NCBI GenBank assembly: GCA_900299065.1 | Contig: OMIJ01000296.1 | Location: 1-17,085 of the forward strand | Source of the DNA: Hyphomicrobiales bacterium | GTDB lineage: Bacteria > Pseudomonadota > Alphaproteobacteria > Rhizobiales > Beijerinckiaceae | Direction of reading: 5' to 3' | DNA length: 17,085 nt | Part shown: in pieces, positions 6,733 through 14,201 of the stretch | Position numbering within the stretch: position 1 is the stretch's first letter | Layout: each line of letters opens with the position of its first letter | Program-made: the position numbers and the translations under genes | The notes under the pieces: generated by a model | Database searches by the model: none | Seen by the model: the letters and a program-made list of their open reading frames with translations, nothing else | What the model was told of the DNA's origin: nothing

Positions 6733-7497
6733 TTGTCTGACCTTGCCCTTTCCTCTGATCCTCTCCAAAAAGCGCCCCGCCTTTACGTGGACGCCAGCCT
6801 GAGTCGGGGAGCTGAATTGCATCTGGATAAGGATCAGACCAATTATCTGATCAATGTGATGCGTTTGGGTGATCAGGATGGCGTCAAAATCTTCAATGGC
6901 ATTGATGGCGAATGGCTGGCCCTGATCTCGGGCGGATCAAAAAAATCAACAAGGCTCATCCTTCAAGCGCAAATCCGTCACCAGACAAAGGGCCCCGATC
7001 TCCATTATCTCTTCGCCCCGCTCAAACATGCCCGCCTAGATTATATGATGCAAAAGGCGACTGAAATGGGAGCCAGCCATCTTGTTCCTGTTATGACCAG
7101 GCGAACACAGGCTGCGCGGGTCAATCTGGAGCGCATGCGCGCCAATGCCATCGAAGCTGCCGAACAATGCGGCATTCTCACTCTGCCCAGTATTGGCGAG
7201 CCCGTAAGGCTGGATCAGCTCATCAACTCATGGCCAGATGATCGCCTGATGATCTTTTGCGATGAAGACACCCCAGTGAAAGATCCCATTGCCTGCCTCA
7301 AACAGGCAAAGGCGAGCGGCCTCACCAAATGGGCCGTGCTAATTGGCCCCGAAGGCGGCTTTGATGAAAGCGAGCGCCGGCTTATGAAATCCCTGCCCCA
7401 TTATGTCACTATGTCACTGGGCCCGCGCATTTTGCGCGCGGATACCGCAGCCATTGCTGCGCTGACATTGGCGCAAGCCTGTCTGGGTGATTGGTAA
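6733..7497 (+). CDS. rsmE: 16S rRNA (uracil1498-N3)-methyltransferase RsmE
   Basis: SPOUT methyltransferase that makes m3U1498 in the decoding region of the 30S subunit. The PUA-like N-terminal part starts at RLYVDASL (16-23) with HYLFAPLKHARLDYMMQKAT further on (91-110). The C-terminal knot has AVLIGPEGGF (201-210) and LGPRILRADTAAIAALTLAQ (229-248), which form the AdoMet site. There is no ATG near the correct start. The TTG at 6733 is chosen because GGAG (6723-6726) lies 6 nt upstream and the resulting 254 residues match the family length. The upstream TTG at 6646 has AGGA only 1 nt away, and the GTG at 6721 has no ribosome site. An upstream start cannot be excluded. It is the first of a plus-strand series with xseA, msrB and the DUF2093 gene. 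Confidence 0.92.
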   Translation: MSDLALSSDPLQKAPRLYVDASLSRGAELHLDKDQTNYLINVMRLGDQDGVKIFNGIDGEWLALISGGSKKSTRLILQAQIRHQTKGPDLHYLFAPLKHARLDYMMQKATEMGASHLVPVMTRRTQAARVNLERMRANAIEAAEQCGILTLPSIGEPVRLDQLINSWPDDRLMIFCDEDTPVKDPIACLKQAKASGLTKWAVLIGPEGGFDESERRLMKSLPHYVTMSLGPRILRADTAAIAALTLAQACLGDW

Positions 7498-7501
7498 GAT
7501 T

Positions 7502-7567
7502 GAACATATCAGGCAAGACTGAAAATATCAGGCAAGACTGAACAGCTCAGGTAAGACTGAACAACTT
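7502..7567 (+). repeat. 19-bp tandem repeat array (3 full units plus partial) between rsmE and xseA
   Basis: Full units occupy 7502-7520, 7521-7539 and 7540-7558. Unit 1 is GAACATATCAGGCAAGACT; unit 2 differs at one base and unit 3 at three. A partial fourth unit begins at 7559 (GAACA) and a partial leading unit, GGTAAGATT at 7493-7501, overlaps the rsmE stop codon. The array fills most of the 103-bp spacer before xseA. It is too short and too regular without spacers to be a CRISPR. It could be slippage-derived, or repeated protein-binding sites. Confidence 0.85.
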
Positions 7568-7600
7568 TTGCAAATCGCCCGAATCCGCCAGAGTGCACGT

Positions 7601-9205
7601 ATGGACGAGAAAACACCGCCCTCAAATGCCGCTGAAATCAGCGTTTCAGAACTCTCGACCGCGCTCAAACGCACGGTTGAGGATCGCTTTGGCTTTGTGC
7701 GTGTGCGTGGTGAGGTCTCTGGCTATCGCGGCCCGCATTCTTCCGGCCATGTCTATTTCGCACTCAAGGATCAATCCGCCAAAATTGATGCCGTGATGTG
7801 GAAAGGCGTGTTTGGCCGTTTGCGCGTCAAGCCTGAAGAGGGAATGGAGGTGATCGCCACCGGCAAGATCACCACTTATCCTGGCAAATCCTCTTATCAA
7901 ATCGTCATCGATATGATCGAGCCTGCGGGCATTGGCGCGCTCATGGCCCTGCTCGAGGAGCGGCGGCGCAAACTGGCAGCCGAAGGCCTGTTTGATGAGG
8001 ACCGCAAGCAATTGCTGCCCTTTCTGCCGCAAGTGATTGGTGTGGTCACATCCCCCACTGGCGCCGTCATCAGAGACATATTGCATCGTCTTGAAGATCG
8101 CTTCCCCGTTCGCGTTCTGCTCTGGCCCGTGCGTGTGCAGGGCGAGACCAGCGCCCAGGAAGTAGCCGATGCGATCAATGGCCTGAATGCCCTGCCCCCT
8201 GACGGGCCTCTGCCACGGCCCGATGTGATCATTGTGGCGCGCGGTGGCGGCTCGCTCGAGGATCTCTGGGGCTTTAATGAAGAAATCGTTGTCCGCGCTG
8301 CCGCGCAAAGCTTCATTCCTCTCGTCTCAGCCGTTGGCCATGAGACAGACTGGACCCTGATCGACCATGCCGCAGATTTGCGCGCACCCACACCTACAGC
8401 CGCCGCAGAAATGTGCGTGCCTGTGCGCAGTGATCTTCTCACACAAAGCCAGGATCTCGCCCGTCGCCTGAGTGCTGCGAGCAAAAGGCTGATTGAAAAT
8501 CGCGCCAAGGATTGGCGCAATCTCGCGCGCCATCTGCCGACAGGGGAAGATCTCATTGCCATTCCGCGCCAGAGACTGGATCGCAGCTCCGACAAGCTTA
8601 CCTCGCTCATCGCATCCCTAGTGAATTCTCGTCAGATCGGGCTTGAGCGTCTCGCACGCCGTCTGCTGAGCCAATCACCGCAAGCGCGCATGGCACGCGC
8701 TGAACAGAGGCTCTCTGATTTTTCCCGACGCCTGCCGCATGCTTTGACCATGAGCAATCAAAGCCGTCGCCAAAATCTGGATGGATTAAAAACGCGCCTC
8801 GCCTCCGCGATGATGAACCGCGTCAGTCTCGCCCGTCAGGCGCATAGAGCAGATCGCGACAAGCTCTCTCTCATGGCCCAACGCCTCAACCGCGCCTTCA
8901 CACAACAAAGCCAGCAGCGGGGCACACGCCTTGCCTCTTTGGGCCAACTGCTCACCAGCTTAAGCTATCGCAATGTGCTGGCGCGCGGCTTTGCGCTTGT
9001 GCGCGATGAACAGGGCGCAACCATTCATAGCGCAGCCATGATTGGCCCCGGCCTCAATCTGACCTTGGAATTTGCCGATGGGCAGGCCAAGGTAACGAGC
9101 GCAAATCCAGACAGCACAAATCCAGGCAGTGAAGATCCCGCACGCGCTGCCAAAGCCAAAACGCCGCGACGTAAACCCAAGGGCGAACAGGCAAATCTTT
9201 TCTAA
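7601..9205 (+). CDS. xseA: Exodeoxyribonuclease VII large subunit XseA
   Basis: Large subunit of exonuclease VII, which with several XseB small subunits digests single-stranded DNA from both ends without nucleotide. An OB-fold occupies about residues 13-105 (FGFVRVRGEVSGYR, then GHVYFALKDQ). The catalytic core follows with IGVVTSPTGAVIRDI, VARGGGSLEDLWGFNEE and SAVGHETDWTLIDHAADLRA, then PTPTAAAE. A long helical segment runs from about 270 to 440 and ends in the conserved NVLARGFALVRDEQG near 475. The start ATG at 7601 gives 534 residues beginning MDEKTPPSN; the frame is open to a TTG at 7568 but that would start inside the repeat-rich spacer. The C-terminal tail of about 40 residues is low in complexity and basic, and contains a five-residue duplication. 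No xseB is visible in this window. Confidence 0.95.
   Translation: MDEKTPPSNAAEISVSELSTALKRTVEDRFGFVRVRGEVSGYRGPHSSGHVYFALKDQSAKIDAVMWKGVFGRLRVKPEEGMEVIATGKITTYPGKSSYQIVIDMIEPAGIGALMALLEERRRKLAAEGLFDEDRKQLLPFLPQVIGVVTSPTGAVIRDILHRLEDRFPVRVLLWPVRVQGETSAQEVADAINGLNALPPDGPLPRPDVIIVARGGGSLEDLWGFNEEIVVRAAAQSFIPLVSAVGHETDWTLIDHAADLRAPTPTAAAEMCVPVRSDLLTQSQDLARRLSAASKRLIENRAKDWRNLARHLPTGEDLIAIPRQRLDRSSDKLTSLIASLVNSRQIGLERLARRLLSQSPQARMARAEQRLSDFSRRLPHALTMSNQSRRQNLDGLKTRLASAMMNRVSLARQAHRADRDKLSLMAQRLNRAFTQQSQQRGTRLASLGQLLTSLSYRNVLARGFALVRDEQGATIHSAAMIGPGLNLTLEFADGQAKVTSANPDSTNPGSEDPARAAKAKTPRRKPKGEQANLF
9102..9131 (+). repeat. 15-bp in-frame tandem duplication in the xseA tail
   Basis: Copies CAAATCCAGACAGCA and CAAATCCAGGCAGTG are adjacent and match at 12 of 15 positions. 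Being a multiple of three, the duplication keeps the frame and adds a second Asn-Pro-(Asp/Gly)-Ser unit to the unconstrained C-terminal tail of XseA. Confidence 0.7.
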
Positions 9206-9277
9206 ATAGGCCTGATCTTCCCAGCAAAGCTGACCTCCGCTAGACTAATGCAAACTTCACATCAGGCTTAGATAACG

Positions 9278-9688
9278 ATGCAGAAAAATCCTTCCTTCCC
9301 GATTACAAAATCCGAGCAGGATTGGCGCAAAGAGCTGAGCCCGGAGCAATTTCATATTTTGCGGCAACAGGGGACCGAGCGGCCCGGCTCGTCCGAGCTC
9401 AATTTCGAGAATCGCAGCGGCACTTATATCTGCGCTGCTTGTGACCATCCTTTGTTTGACGCAAAAACGAAATTTGAAAGCGGCTGCGGCTGGCCCAGCT
9501 TCTTTGACCCCCTGACCGGGGCCGTGGGCTCCTCGCTGGACACCAAATATCAGATGATTCGTACGGAAATTCATTGCAGCCAATGCGGTGGACATTTGGG
9601 CCATGTCTTCGACGATGGACCAGCCCCCACCGGCCAGCGCTATTGCATGAATGGCCTGTCACTCAAATTCATCCCTGAAAATCGCTGA
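9278..9688 (+). CDS. msrB: Peptide-methionine (R)-S-oxide reductase MsrB
   Basis: Cytoplasmic repair enzyme that reduces the R epimer of methionine sulfoxide in proteins. The 136-residue length is normal for a single-domain MsrB. Two CxxC pairs bind structural zinc: C52/C55 (CAAC) and C100/C103 (CSQC). The active-site cysteine is C123 in RYCMNGLSLKF; most family members read RYCINSASL at this place, so Met-Asn-Gly is a mild variant. C70 in SGCGWPSF is the likely resolving or partner cysteine. HLGHVFDDGP (106-115) is standard. It lies 72 bp after xseA, long enough for its own promoter (weak candidate TTCCCA at 9218-9223 and TAGACT at 9241-9246). No MsrA gene is fused or adjacent. Confidence 0.96.
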   Translation: MQKNPSFPITKSEQDWRKELSPEQFHILRQQGTERPGSSELNFENRSGTYICAACDHPLFDAKTKFESGCGWPSFFDPLTGAVGSSLDTKYQMIRTEIHCSQCGGHLGHVFDDGPAPTGQRYCMNGLSLKFIPENR

Positions 9689-9721
9689 TCTTTCCCCTTT
9701 TAGTCCCCGGCGCGGGTCTGC

Positions 9722-9727
9722 TATAAA
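9722..9727 (+). promoter_or_regulatory. Possible -10 element upstream of the DUF2093 gene
   Basis: TATAAA matches the -10 consensus at 5 of 6 bases and lies 29 bp before the ATG at 9756, a reasonable leader length. The -35 region (about 9699-9704, TTTAGT) is a poor match, so this is a tentative call. Confidence 0.3.
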
Positions 9728-9755
9728 GAATGCCTCTGAGAGATTTGATAGAATC

Positions 9756-9977
9756 ATGAACCGCGCCGAACGCCCGCCTCTTGAAACCAATGAAGCGCAC
9801 ATTCAATATCTGGATGGCGATTTCAGAATTCTGCGCCCCGGCTCATTCGTGCGCTGCGGCGTGACGGGCAAATCCATTGCGCTTGATGAATTGCGCTATT
9901 GGAGTGTGGATCTACAAGAGGCCTATGCGACCCCGCAGGAAAAACTCACCCGCATAGGCGCAAAGCTGAAAAAGTAA
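9756..9977 (+). CDS. DUF2093 family protein, function unknown
   Basis: A 73-residue protein that matches DUF2093 across most of its length: IQYLDGDFRILRPGSFVRC (16-34), VTGKSIALDELRYWSV (36-51) and QEAYATPQEKL (54-64). The family is short, widespread in alphaproteobacteria, and has no known function; it commonly lies near xseA and lpxK genes, as here. There is no signal peptide or membrane segment, and one cysteine (34). The ATG at 9756 is chosen because the family pattern starts soon after it, although the frame is open back into the end of msrB. It is convergent with lpxK, with only 4 bp between the two stop codons and so no room for a terminator. Confidence 0.88.
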   Translation: MNRAERPPLETNEAHIQYLDGDFRILRPGSFVRCGVTGKSIALDELRYWSVDLQEAYATPQEKLTRIGAKLKK

Positions 9978-9981
9978 ATTC

Positions 9982-10980
9982 TCAATCCTGTTTTGCGCGC
10001 CAATCGCTTACACGCTTGATCAGCCATTGCGTGAAGAGTTCGGGCTCATCCCAAACATGCCTAATCATCAAAGCGTGAATGCCGGACGGATCTGAGCAAC
10101 GCACCAGATCCTTTTGCGTGGTCACCAACAAAGCTCCCTTCGCTTTGGCGCTCTCTTTAAGAGATGCAATCTCTTGCAAGCTAAAGGGATGATGATCCGC
10201 AAAGGAATGTTCTGCCACCACATCAGCTCCACATTGCCTGAGCGTGGCGAAGAATTTCTCAGGCCGCCCAATGCCGGCAAAGGCCACGACCTTTTGATTT
10301 TTGAATTGCTCTGCTTGCACAGGATCAGCTTGAACATGCGCACGAAAGACCGGAACATCTGGCAAAAGCGCAATAAGACGCTCTCCTGCCTCCCCCTCGC
10401 CAATCAGCATAAGCGCATCAACGAAAGATCTTTGCACACTCAATGGCGCGCGCAGCGGACCGGCAGGCACACACAGGCCATTGCCAATGCCGGTTTCGGC
10501 ATCCACAGCCAGAATGGATACTGATTTTTTGAGAGATGGATTTTGAAATCCATCATCCATCACCACAAGGCTGGCGCCCAAAGATTCCGCCAATTTAACG
10601 CCAGCCACACGATCAATCCCGGCTAATGTGGGAGCCTGACGCGCCAGCAAGAGCGCCTCATCGCCAACATCACCTGCTTGATGATGCACCAGATCCACTT
10701 GCACAGGAATTGGCCCAATCCTAGCGCCGCCATAGCCACGAGTGAGAAACATGCCATACTCACCTTTGGCTTGCAGCACTTGCATAATCGCCAGCGCCAG
10801 AGGTGTCTTGCCTGCTCCGCCCACAACAAAATTGCCAATGCAGATGACTGGAATTTGTGTCTTCATCCCCATGCGCTGCATGCGAAGGCCCGCAGCAAAT
10901 CCCCACATATGCGCTAAAGGCGAGAGGATTTGCGCAAAAAGAGCAGGCCTCTCCTGCCACCATAAGCGCGGCGCGCGCAT
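9982..10980 (-). CDS. lpxK: Tetraacyldisaccharide 4'-kinase LpxK
   Basis: Inner-membrane-associated kinase that adds the 4'-phosphate to the lipid A disaccharide, giving lipid IVA, the acceptor for Kdo. The P-loop is CIGNFVVGGAGKTPLAL (47-63), followed by FLTRGYGG (78-85), GDVGDEALLLA (103-113) and the Walker-B-like VVMDDGFQNPSL (139-150). VTTQKDLVR near 285 is the family C-terminal motif. A hydrophobic N-terminal stretch (about 14-32) matches the membrane anchor helix of LpxK. The 332-residue length is typical. The ATG overlaps the waaA stop as TGATG, so translation is likely coupled to waaA. It is the last gene of the minus-strand run. Confidence 0.95.
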   Translation of the reverse strand: MRAPRLWWQERPALFAQILSPLAHMWGFAAGLRMQRMGMKTQIPVICIGNFVVGGAGKTPLALAIMQVLQAKGEYGMFLTRGYGGARIGPIPVQVDLVHHQAGDVGDEALLLARQAPTLAGIDRVAGVKLAESLGASLVVMDDGFQNPSLKKSVSILAVDAETGIGNGLCVPAGPLRAPLSVQRSFVDALMLIGEGEAGERLIALLPDVPVFRAHVQADPVQAEQFKNQKVVAFAGIGRPEKFFATLRQCGADVVAEHSFADHHPFSLQEIASLKESAKAKGALLVTTQKDLVRCSDPSGIHALMIRHVWDEPELFTQWLIKRVSDWRAKQD

Positions 10981-12263
10981 CAGCCTGGCTCCCCGATTAT
11001 CTGCTGAAAGAATGGTTCCAGATTGCGCATGATCTGATCGCTCGCCCCGCCAAATTGCCCGACGACCTCGCTAGCCGTGCGACTAATTTCACGCAATCGT
11101 GCTGAATCATCAAACATCATGCTGAGTACTTTGATCAGATCCTCGGCACTCTCGACACACAGAGCGCCTTGCGCCTCATCAAGCTGGCGATAGACATCGG
11201 CAAAATTCTGCACAAAAGGTCCATGCAAAATTGCACAGCCCAATTTTGCAGGCTCAATAGGATTTTGTCCGCCATGCGAAGTAAGAGACTTACCAAGAAA
11301 GGCGAGACTGGCCAGTCGATAAAACAAACCCAATTCACCAATCGTATCGGCAATATAAAAGGCGCTGGGCCCCTCAATGCCAGCGCCTTGTGAGCGCAGC
11401 GCTGCTTTTACACCTAGCGCATGCGCCTGTTCAGCAATCAGCTTGCCACGGCGTGGATGACGCGGCACGACAATTGTCACCAGAGGAAATTTGCGACTCA
11501 AGGCAAGATGAACCTGTGCCACAATCTCTTCTTCACCTGCATGAGTAGAAGCCGCAACCCAAACGGGGCGCGAGCCAATCTGTGCTGTGAGGTCAGCAAG
11601 CTTCATTCCATCAACCGGCAAAGGCGCAACATCATATTTGAGATTGCCCGCAAATTTCACATATGACGCACCCAATAAGTGCAAGCGATCTGCATCATCT
11701 TGTGATTGGGCAAGGCACATATCCAGCCGCGCCAAAAGTGCACCAATCACATTAGGAAACTTTTGCCAGCGCTGAAAAGAGCGCTCGGACATACGCGCAT
11801 TAACGAGGATGAGTGGAATCTGGCTTTTCTGTGTTTCAAAAAACATATTCGGCCAGATTTCCGATTCTGCAACCAAAGCAATCGATGGCTGCCAATGATC
11901 AAGAAAACGCTGTAAGCATATGGGCAGATCAAGCGGCATATATTGATGAAAAGATCCCGCTGGCAGGCGTGCTGCCAGTAGATTGGCAGAGGTCACCGTG
12001 CCCGTTGTCATTAGGACTTGAAAGCCCCGCTCAACCAGGCGCTCTACCAATGGCATGAGTGCGAGACTCTCGCCCACACTCGCCCCATGCAACCAGGCTA
12101 AGGGTCCCGGCTCACGCGCCCGGCTTGCCAAGCCAAGTCGCTCATGCCATCGCGCTGCATCTTCCTTGCCGCGTTGGCGCCGCAATGCCAAAATCAAAGA
12201 GGCAAAGGGCGAGAGAATGCGGGTCAGTCCACGATAGGCCAGAAACAAAGGCTCTTGCTTCAT
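10980..12263 (-). CDS. waaA: 3-deoxy-D-manno-octulosonic acid (Kdo) transferase WaaA (KdtA)
   Basis: GT-B fold glycosyltransferase that moves Kdo from CMP-Kdo to lipid IVA on the inner face of the inner membrane. Residues 1-30 contain the hydrophobic membrane-docking helix. The acceptor-side motif WLHGASVGE (57-65) holds the predicted catalytic base Glu65, matching Glu31 of the Aquifex enzyme. Further motifs are MTTGTVTSANLL (85-96), VAESEIWPNM (131-140), a CMP-binding VPRHPRR, and FLGKSLTSHGGQNPIEPA near the C-terminus. At 427 residues the length is standard. Whether it adds one or two Kdo residues cannot be told from sequence. The start overlaps the stop of the acyltransferase gene as ATGA (12260-12263), and its own stop shares a base with the lpxK start. 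Confidence 0.96.
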   Translation of the reverse strand: MKQEPLFLAYRGLTRILSPFASLILALRRQRGKEDAARWHERLGLASRAREPGPLAWLHGASVGESLALMPLVERLVERGFQVLMTTGTVTSANLLAARLPAGSFHQYMPLDLPICLQRFLDHWQPSIALVAESEIWPNMFFETQKSQIPLILVNARMSERSFQRWQKFPNVIGALLARLDMCLAQSQDDADRLHLLGASYVKFAGNLKYDVAPLPVDGMKLADLTAQIGSRPVWVAASTHAGEEEIVAQVHLALSRKFPLVTIVVPRHPRRGKLIAEQAHALGVKAALRSQGAGIEGPSAFYIADTIGELGLFYRLASLAFLGKSLTSHGGQNPIEPAKLGCAILHGPFVQNFADVYRQLDEAQGALCVESAEDLIKVLSMMFDDSARLREISRTASEVVGQFGGASDQIMRNLEPFFQQIIGEPG

Positions 12264-13000
12264 GGCAAAGACCCTTTGCTGCGCTCTTTTGAATCGGCTA
12301 ACGGCGCACCAGGATCAGTGCTCCCCACTTGCGCATAAGCGCGACGATGCACTTCGTTTAATCCCGCTTCAACCAATTGCCGCGCAATTTCCATTTGCTC
12401 TGCACTAGCATCTGCCGCAACATGGATCGGATCACCAATCACTATCGCCCCTTTGCTGAAGGGCAGCCCAATACTGGCATGATCCCAGCTGTTGAGATCA
12501 ATGCGTCGGCTCGTCACAACAGCAAGCGGATAAATCGGGCGCCCGGATTTTTGCGCGAGCACAACAATGCCCATGCCCGCAATGCGCGAGACCTTTGGCA
12601 CATCGGCTGTCAGCACCATTGTCGTACCATTGGCCAAAGCGCGCAGCATTTCACGCAAAGCCAACATGCCACCCCGTTTGTGCATTTTATCAGGCGAGCC
12701 GCCTGAGCCTCTTATGGGCACAACACCCAAACGCTCAAGCACTTTGGCATTGATCTCGCCATCACCATGGCGAGAAATCAGCGCAGCCACTTTTGCAACT
12801 TTCGGCCAGGCATAATGGATCATCAAATGCTGACCATGCCACATGGCACCAATGACAGGCAGATCAGGCCCGATGCGCGCATCAAAATCCGCTGGCTCCC
12901 GAGAGAACCGCGAAGTGGCATGAACCAGTCTCAGATAAACGATTGCCAATCCGGCAAGCAGGCTCTGAGCCAATGGCGATCGACCGATCTTCTTGAACAT
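12260..13000 (-). CDS. Lysophospholipid acyltransferase-like protein, DUF374 family
   Basis: A 246-residue, probably membrane-associated acyltransferase-like protein with an N-terminal hydrophobic segment (about 9-28). DUF374 signs are AMWHGQHLM (52-60), ALISRHGDGEI (73-83), LGVVPIRGSGGS (91-102), KRGGMLALREML (108-119) and VLTADVPKVSR (129-139). The His of the HX4D acyltransferase motif is present (H55) but position 60 is Met, as is usual for DUF374 where the acidic residue is not in that place. The start at 13000 (MFKKIGRSP) is chosen over an upstream TTG at 13030. Translational coupling to waaA suggests a job in lipid A or Kdo-lipid modification, such as late acylation; that is inference from position. 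The hydrophilic C-terminal tail (about 225-246) looks dispensable. Confidence 0.85.
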   Translation of the reverse strand: MFKKIGRSPLAQSLLAGLAIVYLRLVHATSRFSREPADFDARIGPDLPVIGAMWHGQHLMIHYAWPKVAKVAALISRHGDGEINAKVLERLGVVPIRGSGGSPDKMHKRGGMLALREMLRALANGTTMVLTADVPKVSRIAGMGIVVLAQKSGRPIYPLAVVTSRRIDLNSWDHASIGLPFSKGAIVIGDPIHVAADASAEQMEIARQLVEAGLNEVHRRAYAQVGSTDPGAPLADSKERSKGSLP

Positions 13001-13039
13001 GCCAGAGGCTATCCTGATCCTGACAGGCAATTCAATGCT

Positions 13040-13282
13040 TCAGGATGGATCCATGAACCTATGAAGGTGAACAACAAAATAACGCATGCTGGCATTATCG
13101 ACAGTCGCTTGCGCTTTTGCCTGCCAGGCAGCCCGAGCACTGGCATAATTAGGGAAAATACCGACAATATCGAGCTTGCCGGGATCTTTGAATGTTGTGC
13201 CATCCAGCGCTTCCAGCTCGCCGCCAAACACCAAATGCAATAATTGCGTCGAAGGGCGCGCCTGATCGTGCTGTTCGCTCAT
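13040..13282 (-). CDS. DUF4170 family protein, function unknown
   Basis: An 80-residue soluble protein matching DUF4170: LLHLVFGGELEAL (14-26), FKDPGKLDIVGIFPNYASAR (31-50), AAWQAKAQATVDNASMRYFV (51-70) and VHLHRFMDP (71-79). The family is small, restricted mainly to alphaproteobacteria, and uncharacterised; the fold looks like a compact alpha/beta unit. It is regularly found between cysQ and the DUF374/waaA/lpxK genes, as here, which hints at an accessory role in envelope lipid synthesis, though that is only guilt by association. Gaps are 58 bp from cysQ and 39 bp to the acyltransferase gene. A small inverted repeat, ACCGG-N8-CCGGT (13313-13330), lies in the cysQ gap. Confidence 0.88.
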   Translation of the reverse strand: MSEQHDQARPSTQLLHLVFGGELEALDGTTFKDPGKLDIVGIFPNYASARAAWQAKAQATVDNASMRYFVVHLHRFMDPS

Positions 13283-13340
13283 CTCATTTCCCGGATTTGA
13301 AAGGCTTCACCAACCGGACCAAGGCCCGGTGTCTGGCACT

Positions 13341-14171
13341 CTATTTGCCATTTTTGCTGCTTTGCAACAAGAGCTGACGAAGCGGGTCCACCAGATCATT
13401 CGGAGCCGCCATCAAAATCCCATGGCGAGGAATTTCAGTATTATAGACCGGTTCGTGCCCTTCTGGGCCCACCAAACGGCCTCCCGCCTCGGACAGGATC
13501 AGATGAGAGGCGGCAATATCCCAATCATGGGCATTTTGAGACGCCAGAGCCAGATCAAGTGCACCATTTGCGACCAAAGCCAAGCGATAGGCCAGAGACG
13601 GGACGCTGGGAGCAGCGGCAAAGTCGAGCCCATTCTGGCTTAATTGCTCCAAAAGACGCTTGGGACCTGCAATTTTAGAGCCCTGCAGCATGGCCTGTGT
13701 CGATACACGCACGCCACTAGGGGATTGGGCAGGTGTATGAAGCTGAGCACCAAAGCCGCGCCGGGCAGTAAATGTCTGCCCCAGAGCGGGTAAATGCAAA
13801 ACGGCAAGATGCGGCCTGCCCTCCTCCACCAAGGCAACAGAAACAGCCCAACGCGGATCGCCTTTGATAAAGGCCTTGGTGCCATCAATGGGGTCAACAA
13901 TAAAGGTGAAGCGGCGCGTCAAGCGCTCGGGATGATCAAGGCTTTCTTCTGACAACCAGCCTGCCTGCGGCAGCGCCGCGACAAGATGCTGGCGCAAAAA
14001 CCCATCGACAAGAAGATCGGCCTGAGTGACAGGTGAACCGCCTTCTTTCAGATCGATTTTCGCATCAGTTTGACTACCCTTTTTGAAATAGGGCAAAGCC
14101 TGCTCGCCTGCTGCCTGTGTTATGGCAAACAGAGTATCGAGAAGTGCGGCCTCATCACCAAGCACTGACAA
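13341..14171 (-). CDS. cysQ: 3'(2'),5'-bisphosphate nucleotidase CysQ (inositol monophosphatase fold)
   Basis: Mg-dependent, Li-sensitive phosphatase family; CysQ hydrolyses 3'-phosphoadenosine 5'-phosphate, a by-product of sulfate assimilation and of sulfo- or phosphopantetheinyl transfer. Metal-binding motifs are complete: GWLSEES (71-77), IVDPIDGTKAF (91-101) and HDWDIAASHLILSEAGGRL (215-233). There is no ATG at the expected start. The TTG at 14171 has GGAG 6 nt upstream and gives 276 residues; a TTG at 14183 and a GTG at 14165 are alternatives. Inositol-phosphatase activity is possible because the families overlap, but the SEES and DPIDGT context and the neighbours favour CysQ. It lies 30 nt after the DUF1003 gene and upstream of the Kdo genes on the same strand. 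Confidence 0.88.
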   Translation of the reverse strand: MSVLGDEAALLDTLFAITQAAGEQALPYFKKGSQTDAKIDLKEGGSPVTQADLLVDGFLRQHLVAALPQAGWLSEESLDHPERLTRRFTFIVDPIDGTKAFIKGDPRWAVSVALVEEGRPHLAVLHLPALGQTFTARRGFGAQLHTPAQSPSGVRVSTQAMLQGSKIAGPKRLLEQLSQNGLDFAAAPSVPSLAYRLALVANGALDLALASQNAHDWDIAASHLILSEAGGRLVGPEGHEPVYNTEIPRHGILMAAPNDLVDPLRQLLLQSSKNGK

Positions 14172-14201
14172 AAGTAACTCCAACTCTGAAAATACGCATC
14201 T

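Noticed and set aside
7502..7567. Possible CRISPR array
   Set aside because: The 19-bp units abut with no variable spacers, there are only about three, and no cas gene is present.
7646..8610. Long minus-strand open frames opposite xseA
   Set aside because: They mirror the codon structure of xseA, have Ser/Arg/Ala-rich composition with no family resemblance, and lack ribosome sites.
12260..13000. LpxL/HtrB-type late acyltransferase assignment for the DUF374 gene
   Set aside because: The motifs (ISRHGDGE, RGSGGS, TADVPK) are those of DUF374, and the HX4D/E pattern of LpxL is not present.
12767..13243. Plus-strand open frame across DUF4170 and the acyltransferase gene
   Set aside because: It overlaps two genes with clear family matches and itself matches nothing.
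13313..13330. Terminator between cysQ and the DUF4170 gene
   Set aside because: The stem is only 5 bp with an 8-nt loop and no T-run on either strand.
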